This document shows positions 10,936 to 20,850 of a stretch of DNA of 64,000 nt, piece after piece. The position numbers and the translations under genes are program-made. The stretch is taken from the NCBI GenBank assembly GCA_022494885.1, contig JAGVSM010000868.1, positions 85,046-149,045 of the forward strand, given 5' to 3'. The notes below the pieces were generated by a model. That model was given only the letters and a program-made list of their open reading frames with translations. It did not search any database and had not been told where the DNA came from. Within the stretch, counting starts at the first letter, position 1; every line of letters begins with the position of its first letter. The DNA is from Micrasema longulum (lineage: Eukaryota > Arthropoda > Insecta > Trichoptera > Brachycentridae).

Positions 10936-11999
10936 AAGTTGACTAATCTCCACTAGATTTCCATATTTAGGATTTTCACCTGAGAGCCGCCACCTGCATC
11001 GAGTCGAAAGCATTTGTCAATGATTCTGGTTCTGTTTTAGATTCAGAATTATTTTCTTAACCCGCCCGGAAACAGAAAAATTTAAAAATAAAATAAGGTT
11101 TTTGAATTAATCCTTGATTCATTAAGAAGTGTTTACTATTTTTCGTCCTTTTACATTAATTTAATTAAAATTTTCAGTTAAACAATTTGCTTTGTCCTCT
11201 CATTTTATGGGTTTATTTAAATGATTAATTATTTGCTCTCTGACGGTGAAAATTAGACCAGGTGTAAAATAACTCATTTAATTTCTTAAATGTGAATAAA
11301 CTTGATGTGGTTAATGAGAGTAGGTATATATTTTGTCATTTTTTAGTAATTTTGACCATTTTAAAGTAACGAGTTCCCTCCCTAAACACGAGTTTTCACT
11401 ATATTATAGAGGAAGAAACGTTATTATTAATTATATATATGCCAATAATTCTGCAATTTTATACTTGTCTTGTCGAGATTTCTTAGTGGAATATTTTTTT
11501 TTAAATAGTTCCAAAAAATAACTCCGGGACCCGTATTACATTGCAATGGAGAATTTTCAATTTTACCCACGAAGTAAAATTAAGATTTCTGTTTGAAAAA
11601 TACAACAAACGATTTTTTTTTTCTAAAACATGTTCTATTATAGGCTACCGGTAAATATTGTAAATTTTTATACAAATATACGCATCATTCTTGGTAAATA
11701 TCGATTTGACTTAATAGACATTCGAAGAAAACTCTGTTGAATTCCGATTGCAATTGCCCTCCAAGGGATTAGTTTTGCATATAGCTGTCACCCGTTTGGT
11801 AATATAAAATTACTACTCGTTTACAAACCCCAATATTATAATTCCGATATAAAGCTATTTTCTTTTTTTGCAAGTATTTTTGTGGTTTGATTAAAATGTA
11901 AGTTTTTCATTTATTTATTTTTTAATATTATATTTGAAAAAAAACCATTTAGTATATTTCATAATAAATATTTAAAGCATTAACTTTATTGCCAAACAT
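10936..11999. other. Unassigned AT-rich spacer
   Basis: No supported gene. The 62-residue frame at 11333-11521 lacks recognisable motifs. Confidence 0.3.
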
Positions 12000-12165
12000 T
12001 TAACTAAATGTTATTAAATATTTGTATATAGCCATTTAGCGACTTTTCAATGTCTACCGGTTTCGAGACGTACCCGTCTCTTCGTCAGGACACCAATTAA
12101 ACGAACATGCCAAACCCACTATACAATTTTAACATAGTTGTTAAACACAAATATATATTATTATT
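12000..12165 (-). ncRNA. Hammerhead-ribozyme-like repeat, copy A (best preserved)
   Basis: On the minus strand, 12095 to 12049 reads GGTGTC, then the hammerhead core CTGACGA (12088-12082). One extra A follows, then stem II GAGAC, loop GGGTAC, GTCTC, then GAAA (12064-12061), CCGG, TA (predicted cleavage after GUA at 12055), and GACATT. Stem I pairs GGTGTC with GACATT (four Watson-Crick plus two G-U). Stem III would be the self-complementary ACCGGT, as in minimal type I hammerheads of Penelope-like elements and retrozymes, which act as dimers. The extra A between the core and stem II departs from the textbook consensus and recurs in the other copies. Flanks conserved with copies C and D include 'ACAAATATTTAATAACATTT'. 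Confidence 0.55.
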
Positions 12166-12177
12166 TATTTATTATTA

Positions 12178-12208
12178 TTATTTATTATATATATATATAT
12201 ATATATAC
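12178..12208. repeat. (TA)n microsatellite
   Basis: About 11 tandem TA units next to the ribozyme-like repeat. Confidence 0.9.
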
Positions 12209-12327
12209 GGCCTAAGCCAATTACAACACTTACATGAAGAAACATAAAAGCATAAATTTCTTAACACTGTTATTTATTTTATTTCTAAATAATATTTTTT
12301 TTCAAATTTGTGTTGTTTAAACTGAGT

Positions 12328-12703
12328 ATTCTTTAAACCCTGTCACATCCGAAACCACAATAATCAGTATGGGCAAGAAGACACATTGGCATATTTAAAA
12401 AAATATTTAACGAAGAAAATTTTCAAAAATAAAATATTAAAAAAAAACAAACGGTTGCTTACTTCTGCAAGGGAGAAGCGAGGGAAGTGTGGCCGTGCAG
12501 TTGACATTGAATCAGGCTCCCCCTCCCTCTCTTTATCTCGTTTTTACCCTACAGGAGTAAGCAACCATTTGTTTTTTATTTATATTTTATTTTTTAAGAT
12601 TTTAGTCGTTCTAAAAATTTATTTTAATGTGCCAATATGTCTTCTTGCTCAAACTGATCATCGTAGTTTCAGATGTGACAGGGTTTAATGAACACCCTGT
12701 ATA
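12328..12703. mobile_element. Foldback/MITE element with ~60-bp inverted termini
   Basis: The left arm (12331-12392: 'AAACCCTGTCACATC', 'CAGTATGGGCAAGAAGACA') is inverted at 12629-12688 ('TGTCTTCTTGCTCAAACTG', 'GATGTGACAGGGTTTA') with scattered mismatches. A second inner pair surrounds 'GGTTGCTTACT' (about 12451) and 'AGTAAGCAACC' (about 12557). The right edge continues into AACACCCTGTATA, a terminus like those of insect Tc1/mariner-type MITEs; the left counterpart is eroded. The 100-residue frame at 12386-12688 is a by-product. Confidence 0.6.
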
Positions 12704-13133
12704 TTCACGTTTTATATAACTCTTAAATATGCAAAAGCCTTATAGGCGTAAAAATTAATCAAATAAAAATAACATACGCGTACAGTTTTGAAATTAGTGA
12801 ATTCATTAATTCAAATGTTTTTATTTCTACAGACGTAGCGAAAAATGTATTAGAATTGTAATACGTCTGAAAGTTCTAACTTCATGCAAAACGAGACGTC
12901 AAAAACAATGAAATTAGTAAGTTCCCTACAGCCTTAAGGCTTTTGCAAAGAAACAAAAGAGAATAATTTTATCCGACGGAATGTTTAACATACAATATTA
13001 TGTACAGTGAGTTAATAGGACCAAGATAAAACGTATCAAAAATAATTTGGTTAGGAAGTTTGAAACATGGTGATAAAATGATCTCTTAGGACAATTTATA
13101 TTGAATAGATTTTTAACAATATTTTAAATATAT
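12704..13133. other. Unassigned spacer
   Basis: No gene or repeat recognised. Confidence 0.3.
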
Positions 13134-13690
13134 ACAAATGCTTGCAGACTGGTTGTATTTCCTCCCTAGAGAGTTTTTAATATTTAAATTTGTTGCAAAA
13201 AAGAGGGAAAACATTTTTGAGAAGGCAATACACACTGTGTAAAGTGGCCACTTAAACCAGCCAATAACAGGTCATAAGCCCTGTTAATACCGAGACTTCC
13301 CTTCTCTATTCCTCTCTGTTGCAATAAATTCAAATATGAATAACTCCCTAGAGAGGAAACCCAGCCAGTCTGTAAGCATTTGGACATATTCAAAACATTG
13401 TTGAATAAACTACCTGGTAAAAGATGAAGTATAAAAAATTAATGCCTAGTAGGTGAATTGATTTAGTCGGATAAATCTCTCCCAAATTATACATGTTGCA
13501 GCTCTTTTACTTTACAAAAGTTAACAGATGGAAGAATTGAGGAAATGTGAACGTTAAAACATAGACAGAATGGTGAATGTTACACAGTGTGTAAAGTGGC
13601 CACTTAAACCAGCTAATGACAGGTCGCAAATGGCTAGACTTCCATATTCCCTTCTAAAAAATGCTATCCTTCTCTCTTGCAACAAATTTA
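13134..13690 (-). repeat. Family F, compound copy
   Basis: A forward piece (TGCTTGCAGACTGGTTG to 'AAACATTTTTGAGAAGG', 13138-13225) runs directly into reverse-oriented pieces. These are 'CACACTGTGTAAAGTGGCCA' at 13231, then 'CCTCTCTGTTGCAA', 'AGCATTTGGACATA', 'GTTACACAGTGTGTAAAGTG' at 13581 and 'GACTTCCATATTCCC' at 13638. Switches of orientation within one locus are characteristic of this family. Confidence 0.7.
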
Positions 13691-13784
13691 ACCATACATA
13701 TTCGTTTTAAAAAAGAGCGAAAATCCACTTTAATATTAAGATAGTTTGTAATTTTGCAAATTACAGTCGTTGGCAAAACAAATT

Positions 13785-14104
13785 ATATCAGGACCCCGAT
13801 TACAAAGGGAAGTGAACAGAGTTATCATTCAGATAAAAACAAAATACAGATAAAAACATATGAAATGGATCTCAAAAAAATATTTATGTTTTCACAATCA
13901 ATATAAATATTTTGTAGAAAAATGTTTTAATACATAACTTTTAAAAAATTTATTAAAAAAAAGTTATTCGTTAATGAGCCCATTATTACCATGTACCTTT
14001 CATATTCGTACAGAGAATTCCATTTTACTGATAACTTTACTATTAACGTCCTTTTGTAATAAAGGCCCAGGTTCCCGATTACAAAGGAAAGTTCACAAAG
14101 TTAT
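13785..14104. repeat. Candidate short element with CCCGATTACAAAGG repeats
   Basis: The near-identical motif CCCGATTACAAAGG occurs at 13797 and 14074, with 'AAGTGAACAGAGTTAT' and 'AAGTTCACAAAGTTAT' following each. A diverged inverted version (CCTTTTGTAATAAAGG) lies just before the second. The pattern could be two adjacent or solo-ended MITEs. Confidence 0.3.
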
Positions 14105-14735
14105 TTTCAATCATCTATGAAATTACTTAGTCTTAAATATTGAATATTTCTATAAAATTGTTTTTGAAACATGTTTAATTAAAGGTTGCAAACGAAAATT
14201 CCAAATTAAATCAATTTTCATGCAATTGAAGATTGGTACTTCTGTTAATTTTCTACTGTAGTCAAAGTCCTGAATTTTTTAAGGGTTAGAGCCCGATAGC
14301 TTATCTCAGGTAAAATAAAAAAGAAACAAGAAGAGATCAATCCACTTCGAGATCTAGGCGTTAGGGTATTTTCCTAATACGCATAAATTCAATTCCATTA
14401 AATTTGACATGGAATGTTGATTTAAAAGGTGTTTTACGCTTTGAACGCAAAACTGATTATCTTGCCTTTGTGATGATGCGAGCAGAATCCCAATGCATTT
14501 ATGCACTTTAAAGTGTATATAAGTGAAATTTAATTATGTACGTAAAAAATATTTATTTTAATATTGTTGCAATATCATTATTGCAAATTTTATTGTCATC
14601 TAAATGTGGGAGCTTATCTTAAAGCGTTGCACTACCAGTTACCCATTTGTAACACAATTAAAATTTGACGACAAAGTTCATACTCTAAATATTAATATAA
14701 TATTATTAATATTTGAATAACATTTTTTTTTAAAA
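14105..14735. other. Unassigned spacer
   Basis: No supported feature. Confidence 0.3.
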
Positions 14736-14737
14736 GG

Positions 14738-14845
14738 AAATATTTGAAAATGGGAACCAAGTTGCGGTAGAGTGGGGTTCGAACCTTGAACCTCTGATCC
14801 GTGAGTCTGCAACACTAGCCAGCCCCACAACCCGATTCAACTTTG
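14738..14845 (-). repeat. tRNA-derived SINE-like repeat, family S1
   Basis: The minus strand reads a tRNA-like head: GTTGTGGGGCTGGCTAGTG (A-box region), GACTCACGGATCAGAGGTTC (anticodon-arm region), then GGTTCGAACCCCACTCTACC (B box GGTTCGAACC). The conserved body piece 'CTTGGTTCCCATTTTC' follows. Same order as the copies at 18.0, 18.8 and 35.0 kb. Confidence 0.6.
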
Positions 14846-14889
14846 TGCCCACACATTTGCCCAAACATTAAAAAAATGTGAGTTCATAT

Positions 14890-14995
14890 TTCGACTTTTC
14901 TTCATCTACCGGTTTGGAGACGAATCCGTCTCTACGCCAGGACATTAATTACACTAAAATATTAATCCCACTATACAACTTTACCATATAAGTGT
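14890..14995 (-). ncRNA. Hammerhead-ribozyme-like repeat, copy B (decayed core)
   Basis: The minus strand reads ATGTC, CTGGCGT (core, two changes), A, GAGACG-GATT-CGTCTC (perfect 6-bp stem II), CAAA for GAAA, then CCGGTAGA. The stem is intact but the core substitutions should abolish activity. Upstream, 'TTGTATAGTGGG' matches copy A. Confidence 0.5.
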
Positions 14996-15109
14996 ATTCT
15001 GTATTTTTCTACATCAGTGAACGGTGGTATTAGCTTCGTAAAACATGTGACTTATCAGCACGTAGATTTAATCTTTTTGAGCAACTATAATGCCCAAGGT
15101 GGATAATGA

Positions 15110-15175
15110 GATTTGACAGTTAATGTAATGAGTGTCCTTAAGAAGAGACCGGTACGTTTTGAAACCGACATAAAA
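15110..15175 (+). ncRNA. Hammerhead-ribozyme-like repeat, copy F (plus strand)
   Basis: Reads GTGTC, CTTAAGA, A, GAGAC-CGGTAC-GTTTT, GAAACCGACA. Stem II is retained by two G-U and three Watson-Crick pairs even though its sequence differs from copy A. It lies ~200 bp from copy B in opposite orientation, with 5' sides facing. Confidence 0.45.
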
Positions 15176-16390
15176 AAATCTATGAGTAGTTATATATTAT
15201 TTTTTTCTTATATTTACTACTAGCAAAACATTATTGAATTTAGTTCAAAACATAAAACTTTTTGCAACGCTTACACCTTTTTCATGCTTTTTAAGAACAC
15301 TTTTTTCAATGCACTTATCACTTTTATTGTCTTCTGTGTTTAAAGAATTCGCCCAAACTTTTGGAATCTGAAACAAAAAGAAAAATAAATATTAGTTTAT
15401 ACAGTAAAGGCCGGATGAACTCCAACTAAAAAAACATGTAAGCGAAACATTAGATACTTCTTTCTTGATCCTCTACTTTTGGCCTTATGCTAAAACTGAT
15501 TTGTTTCGTACATTCATTCGTATGAAAGGGAACGAGAGCCCGATACAGTTTTTATTGCGTTAGAATGAGATGAATATATGACGAACGAACGAACTAACGA
15601 AACAAAATTTTGACAGAATAAGCCTGTTCTTTCCTTCTAAACTCATTATCTGATGCTAAATCTAATGCATTACCTCATCATGTAAATCATTTAAGTGATC
15701 ATTTTTGTATTTTTTTTTGAAAGAGCCAGTATATTGAAATAATTTGACAGTGTACGAAACCAAACTGTATTCTAATGACTGAGTGATGTTATCAATAACA
15801 AAACATGCTAAAGTACAACGTGATAATTCATCTATTTTACAAAATTTAATCAGAAGATTTCAAAGAAAAAACAGTTTTTAAATTGATATGAAAAATAAGA
15901 AAAACCGTATAACTAAATTGTTTTTGTATTATTTTAGTTTTGTATAGAACAATGTAATATTATGTGTATGTTTTATTTTATTTTGTTGAAATAAACGGCA
16001 CTAATTGCTTTTTACATATTAGTTACAAATACAGTTAAATAAACATACATGTAGGTATAATTATAAGTAATACAGAGCACTAAAAAAAATATTATTTGTT
16101 TACAAATAAAGAAAGTCAAAAAATGATAAACTCTATGACAAAAAATATTACCAGTTTTAGAGTTATCGATAAAAAATAATAATTTATTATTAGAAATACT
16201 TTGAACCAACTAAAAAAAAACTCAAAAAACAATTTTGAATGATACTAAATGATAAAAATAAAATATGTGTATTATTATTTTAAACTAATACTAAGGTAAA
16301 TATTATATATTTATGTAAAAAAATTATATGCGAGTATGTTTATATACAAATATTACATTTATATATTATGCAATAATACAAAATATATAA
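15176..16390. other. Unassigned AT-rich spacer
   Basis: No gene recognised. The tetramer-like GAACGAACGAACTAACGAA tract lies near 15583. Confidence 0.3.
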
Positions 16391-16394
16391 ATCA

Positions 16395-16421
16395 AATTGT
16401 AACATGAATCATGTTACAATT
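16395..16421. repeat. Perfect 12-bp hairpin palindrome
   Basis: AATTGTAACATG, 3-nt loop AAT, CATGTTACAATT. No assigned role. Confidence 0.8.
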
Positions 16422-16447
16422 GCATTTATATATTTTGATAAGAAATT

Positions 16448-17035
16448 CTTAAAAATAGAAATATTGTATAATAATACATTTATGTTCATATAAATTTCCT
16501 CAAAATATTTCAATCATGTTTTAAAATTAAAATGAACAGCAACCTATTATAATATTCTTGATATTTTTTTGACAACAATTATCTAAATTTACAAAACTAT
16601 AAAGCTTCATTTATTGTCACACAATACATACTTGTATGTCAATAAATACTTACTTTGTTATATTTTCCCCGAAATTCAAATATAAATACCTAAATTCCCC
16701 ATTACCTATTAAACACTTAGCCTCACCATTAACCATTGGTTTTTCCCTCAATTATGATTAATGTACATGCTATGGTTCATAGGATTGTTTTTATTTTCTG
16801 CTTAAGTACCTTGAATAATATAACATTATAAGGACATTCAATCCAAATAATCTTCACATTTGTTTGAAAATGCCCTAATAAGGCAAAACAATTGTCACGA
16901 AGTTTTTATTTTTATATGTTTATATGTGTAAAAATAAAATAAAGTGTTCAGTAGACTCAAATCAGTGTTTGATTTCTAATTATAAGTTTAAATATGGAGT
17001 TCTACAAAATAAACACCAAATCAATCAATCAATGA
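16448..17035 (+). repeat. ~580-bp dispersed repeat with ribozyme-like motif, family R (copy 1)
   Basis: Aligns by eye along its length with 57970-58570 on the same strand, with many short substitutions. Near 16860-16898 it carries TTTGAAAATGCC, CTAATAA, GGCAAAACA, ATTGTC. That is a small stem (GCC/GGC) between a CUGANGA-like and a GAAAC-like box. It ends in an ATCA tandem tail (ATCAATCAATCAAT at 17020-17035). No coding potential. A non-autonomous retroelement is the likeliest class. Confidence 0.6.
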
Positions 17036-17519
17036 GTTCAATGTATTTATACAAAAGTGAGGTAAGGATAGATAATTCAAAACTATAAGAAATTATTAAT
17101 TTTAAGATAATACAAATTTGTGGATTAAAGTATCACTCGTCTTTTATTTATATAATAAATTCAATGAACTTCCATCAAGAATTTTCACTTACAAACTTAA
17201 ATGTTTTAGATACGAGTATGTTTATGTTTATGAAAGGCATTTGTAAAATAATAATATATAAATATAATAAAATAAACTTTAGTTAAAGGGAGGTGTAAAA
17301 ATACGTCAGGGGTAATCAGGGGAGTGTAATCAAGGATTTCGGGACATGGCGCCAGTAATGTGAGAGAATTGTTTGCTTTGATAGCGATCTAAAGATGCCA
17401 ATAATTCTAAGATATAATGAAAAAATGATTTAATAACGAAACAGTTGTTTTGATCCCAACAGATTTCGGCTAAACTAAAGTTGATGAAATTTTATAAAAA
17501 GAGATGGATAATATCGTTT
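17036..17519. other. Unassigned spacer
   Basis: Includes GTTTAAACGTTTAAAC-like palindromic sequence at about 17517-17531. No gene. Confidence 0.3.
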
Positions 17520-17997
17520 AAACGTTTAAACGCTACGCCATATTTCCTCAACTCTTCCATTTGATAACTTTTGTGAAGTAAACATCCATACCCACATCAA
17601 TAAAGGTTTCATTCCTTTAACCTCACTTAAATCAGGTCTTATGATGTCATTGACTGGTTTAAGTAAGCACTTTACATTTTGTAACATACACCATCTTGCC
17701 TATGTTTGAACATCCACACTTTCTTAATTTTTCAATTTGTTTCAATACGTGTGGTGTCATCAGCATATCATCAGCATAAACATCCATATCCACATCAATA
17801 AAGGTTTCATACCTCACTAAAATCAGGTCATGACCCGTCATTGGCCGGTTTGAGTGAGCACTACTTTTTGTTACATACCTACACCATTTTACCCATGTTT
17901 AGGCATCCATACTTTCTCAACTCTCCCATTTATTGAATTTTGTTTAGTAAACATCGCACCCTTATGTAAATAAAGGTTTATCTTCACTAAAATCAGA
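17520..17997 (+). repeat. Family F, tandem diverged copies
   Basis: The family block order (CCTCAACTCTTCCATTTG, AATAAAGGTTTCAT, AAATCAGGTC, 'GTCATTGACTGGTTTAAGT', 'ACACCATCTTGCC') occurs once from about 17540. It then repeats from about 17770 to 17990, giving a ~230-bp tandem. It runs directly into an S1 SINE head at 17998. Confidence 0.6.
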
Positions 17998-18125
17998 GTT
18001 GTGGTCCTGTTGCTAGTGTCTCGGACTCACGGACCAAAGGTCTGTGATTCGAATCCCACTCTACCCCAACTTGATTACATTTTCTAATAGTGAGTTATTG
18101 ACAACTCGTTGAAAATGCCCCTCAA
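17998..18125 (+). repeat. tRNA-derived SINE-like repeat, family S1
   Basis: GTGGTCCTGTTGCTAGTG (A-box side), CGGACTCACGGACCAAAGGT, then GATTCGAATCCC (B box) and 'ACTCTACCCCAACTTGATT'. A non-tRNA body follows (CTAATAGTGAGTTATTGAC). The mature-tRNA 3' end and acceptor pairing are absent, so this is not a working tRNA gene. Confidence 0.6.
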
Positions 18126-18770
18126 AATTAAATATTTGGGTAAATCATAAAAACGCAAATATTTATTTAAAAAAAAATAAAAAAATACACAATTTAACAA
18201 AAAATATATTGTTTGCTTGTTATCAACGTTAAAGTTACATCACTAGTCATTCACTAGTCATTCACTTCCTTGTGCTTTTTTAGACACCTTTTTATTGAAT
18301 TTCTTATATTCTTTGAATAATGTGAAAAAATATTTACATAATACTTGTAAAGTTTGACATCCACGATAAAACCGACGAATAATATATTATATTTTGGAGC
18401 AAACAGTGAGTCCTAAGCGCTTTAGATAATGTTTGAATGATTTGAGTTTCATAAACTTACTTTCTTTGTAGATAAATATCGTTAAAAGTTTTTCGAAGGT
18501 AACTTTAAAAAACACAGAAGTAAAATTCCAAAACAAAATCTAGCGTAAGGAAATATTCAATTTAAATAACACCGTTTTTTCACTGGCAATAAACCCATCA
18601 ATGTACGAATATGAACGTACGAAGTTAAATTATTAAATAAAAAACAATTTGAATAATTTATGGATTCAGTGTGAAGATATTCTCTTTTTGTTTTACTTAA
18701 GAGGAAACAAAATTTGGCTTATCAACAATGTTTTTAATTTCATCAAATATTTACCCTACGAAGTTATCAA
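18126..18770. other. Unassigned spacer
   Basis: The direct duplication CACTAGTCATTCACTAGTCA lies near 18240-18262. No gene. Confidence 0.3.
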
Positions 18771-18774
18771 GATT

Positions 18775-18915
18775 GGAATATGAATCGGGTTGTCGTCCCG
18801 TGGTTAGTGTGGCGGACTCACGGATCAGAGGTCCGAGGGCCGAACCCCACTCCACCTCAACTTGATTCCCATTTTCTAATAGTGAGTTGTTAATAATTCG
18901 TTGAAAACGGCCCCA
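18775..18915 (+). repeat. tRNA-derived SINE-like repeat, family S1
   Basis: CCCGTGGTTAGTGTGGCGGA, CTCACGGATCAGAGGTCCGA and CGAACCCCACTCC. A CGGAC/GTCCG pairing resembles an anticodon stem. The body 'CATTTTCTAATAGTGAGTTG' is shared with the other S1 copies. Confidence 0.6.
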
Positions 18916-18977
18916 AAATCGAAATACTTTAGTTAATAACGAGAAAGAAAATATTTTCTTTAAATAATTCATATATA

Positions 18978-19405
18978 TTACAACAGAGACCGAAAGCATT
19001 TTTGAGAAGAAAATACTGAAATTTAGGCATTTACAGGGCATCTAATTATCATTTGTCGGTTGCAGAGGGTACTATACATATTTGTTTTATTATTTTGTTT
19101 TATTTATAATTAAAACATAAAATACATATAGTAGATATTATGCTCCCAGGTGTAATAAAAAACTAATTTGGGACCGTACATAAAAAAGAAAACATTTTTG
19201 TGACAATACATAATATCATATAATACATAGTTTAAACATCCAAAACAGTATGAAAACATAATATAAGAAACGTATAACACAGTAATGTACACCATCTATA
19301 TAAATTACAATAATACACACTTTTGGCTTTGTTTTTCGACTTTTCGTGTTTTATTATGTAATATTTACCATTCTGCTCATGTTTAAATATTCAGATCTCT
19401 TCATG
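18978..19405 (+). repeat. Family F copy split by a retroelement 3' UTR
   Basis: Left piece: 'CAACAGAGACCGAAAGCATT' through 'GGCATTTACAGGGCATC' (to about 19045). Right piece: 'GTAATATTTACCATTCTGCT' and CATGTTTAAATATTCAGA (19358-19402). Between them sits the minus-strand UTR at 19085-19315. Confidence 0.5.
19085..19315 (-). mobile_element. Non-LTR 3' UTR, family Z, inserted
   Basis: The reverse complement matches the 3' UTR at 55950-56150: 'TATAGATGGTGT', 'GTTTTGGATGT', 'TTATGTATTGT', 'CTTTTTTATGTACGGTCCCA', 'GGGAGCATAATAT'. No ORF remains. It is 5'-truncated within the UTR. Confidence 0.65.
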
Positions 19406-19509
19406 TAGCGAAAAAAAAAATTCTTCTACACCACAACAGGCCTAAAAATGACAAATAACAGTGGTGAATTACTACTTTGGAACACCCATGGTTGACGGGG
19501 GTTTTATTT

Positions 19510-19575
19510 TTGTTCTTACCGGGTTTGAACCCGGAGCCTTCTTTGGGTGAGTCAAGATTCTAAATATATAGATCC
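19510..19575 (-). repeat. Possible tRNA-like repeat head
   Basis: The minus strand has TTGACTCACCCAAAGAAGGC followed by CCGGGTTCAAACCCGG, a B-box-like T-arm with a perfect CCGGG/CCCGG stem. The rest of a tRNA fold is not evident. Confidence 0.3.
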
Positions 19576-19854
19576 ATATTGAGAGATTTCTAAATTTGCG
19601 TTTTTGCTAATACCCTCATTTATTCATTTTGTTTTTTGTCGAGAAAATTATAAGCACTTCATTTTATTTTGAATACACTAGGCGTTAACATAAGTCACTA
19701 CCGTTTTTTTCTAAATTTAAAAATAAGCAACATAAGAAAAACGGTAACGGTCATGCGTCATTCAAAAAAAATAATCTGCTCTACTAGATATTTCTTTGAA
19801 TTTTTTATTTATTAATTATATAAAAGGCTTAAGCCAATGACAACAGTTACATGA

Positions 19855-20330
19855 AAAAACATACACACGGTTTTTCGGGGCCAGACCGCGAAACTGCAGA
19901 GGAACATTCCTCGCGCTTTAAAAAAAATCTTAGTAATTTTTTTCCAAAAAGTAATTTATTTTTTTATTATGATCACAAAAGGAGTAAATCTTTAATTTCT
20001 GGGACAAGCATCTCTTCCGCAAACCTAGGGTAGGCACCTCCCTGACAAAAAAAATGCGATAAAAACGTATTTGACCAACGAAGCGATACGCACGAGACGC
20101 GAACAAGGGAAGCGGCTGGGTAAGAGAAGGGTAGGGGTTTGTGGAGGGGCTGCTCGTCCGAGAAATGAACAAATTTTTCCATTTTTAATTCATAAAAAAA
20201 TTCCAAAAAGTCATTTTATAAAAATGACTTTTTGGAAAATTTTAATTAGGATTTTTTTTAAGCTTGCCATAAGAAAAGTTCCTCTGAAGTTTCGCGGTCT
20301 GGCCCTGAAAAACTATGTATACAAAAAACT
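19855..20330. mobile_element. hAT-like MITE with ~35-45-bp inverted termini
   Basis: The left end near 19870 (GTTTTTCGGGGCCAGACCGC, then 'GAAACTGCAGAGGAAC') is mirrored at 20278-20313 ('GTTCCTCTGAAGTTTCGCGG', TCTGGCCCTGAAAAAC) with three mismatches. The CAGGGCC-type terminus is reminiscent of hAT elements. About 440 bp with no transposase. The overlapping frames at 19851-20379 on both strands are by-products. The interior is unusually G-rich around 20100-20160. Confidence 0.6.
20201..20237. repeat. Perfect 17-bp hairpin inside the MITE
   Basis: TTCCAAAAAGTCATTTT, loop ATA, AAAATGACTTTTTGGAA, with no mismatch. Confidence 0.85.
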
Positions 20331-20744
20331 GAACCATAAGAACCTAAAACTATTTAGCAAAGACAAACAAGGGCAATAAAATAATTTAAAATACAATATG
20401 TTAATAAAAACGAAAGGCATATTAGGTTTCGAGCTAAACCATGCCAATCCATCTTCATCCCGCACTGATTTGGTGGCGAAAAGATATACAAAAAGCCGGA
20501 AGATCTAACCCAAAGAATTTCAAGTTGTGACAAATTCACTAATTTACACATTCTGAAAAAACGTTAGTTGCCCTTAGAAGATTTAATAATTAGCAAATTT
20601 TGACTTCTGGTCGCACAGTTAGGAATATGAAAATAAATTTTATCGCAATAGAGATGGGACATCAATTATAGCATTAAGCATTTTTTAAATGCATGTAAGG
20701 CCCATCTTAGTTCTACTCTAAAATGAAATACTTTGTAATTTTTT
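20331..20744. other. Unassigned spacer
   Basis: No supported feature. Confidence 0.3.
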
Positions 20745-20850
20745 ACCATATTAATTATTTCATATAAATCCTGATCGAACCCGAGACCTCATGCATGGTA
20801 GGCAAATGCGCTGAGCATTACACCACAAGGTTACTCAAATAAAATAATTT
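20745..20850 (-). repeat. tRNA-derived SINE-like repeat, family S2
   Basis: The minus strand reads CCTTGTGGTGTAATGCTCAG (A box), CGCATTTGCCTACCATGCAT, then GAGGTCTCGGGTTCGATCAG (B box GGTTCGATC), followed by AT-rich body. Same head as at 26.3 and 53.9 kb. Confidence 0.6.

Noticed and set aside
17998..18070. Functional tRNA gene
   Set aside because: A/B-box-like sequence is present, but there is no acceptor-stem closure and a constant non-tRNA body follows in all copies, so it is SINE-like.
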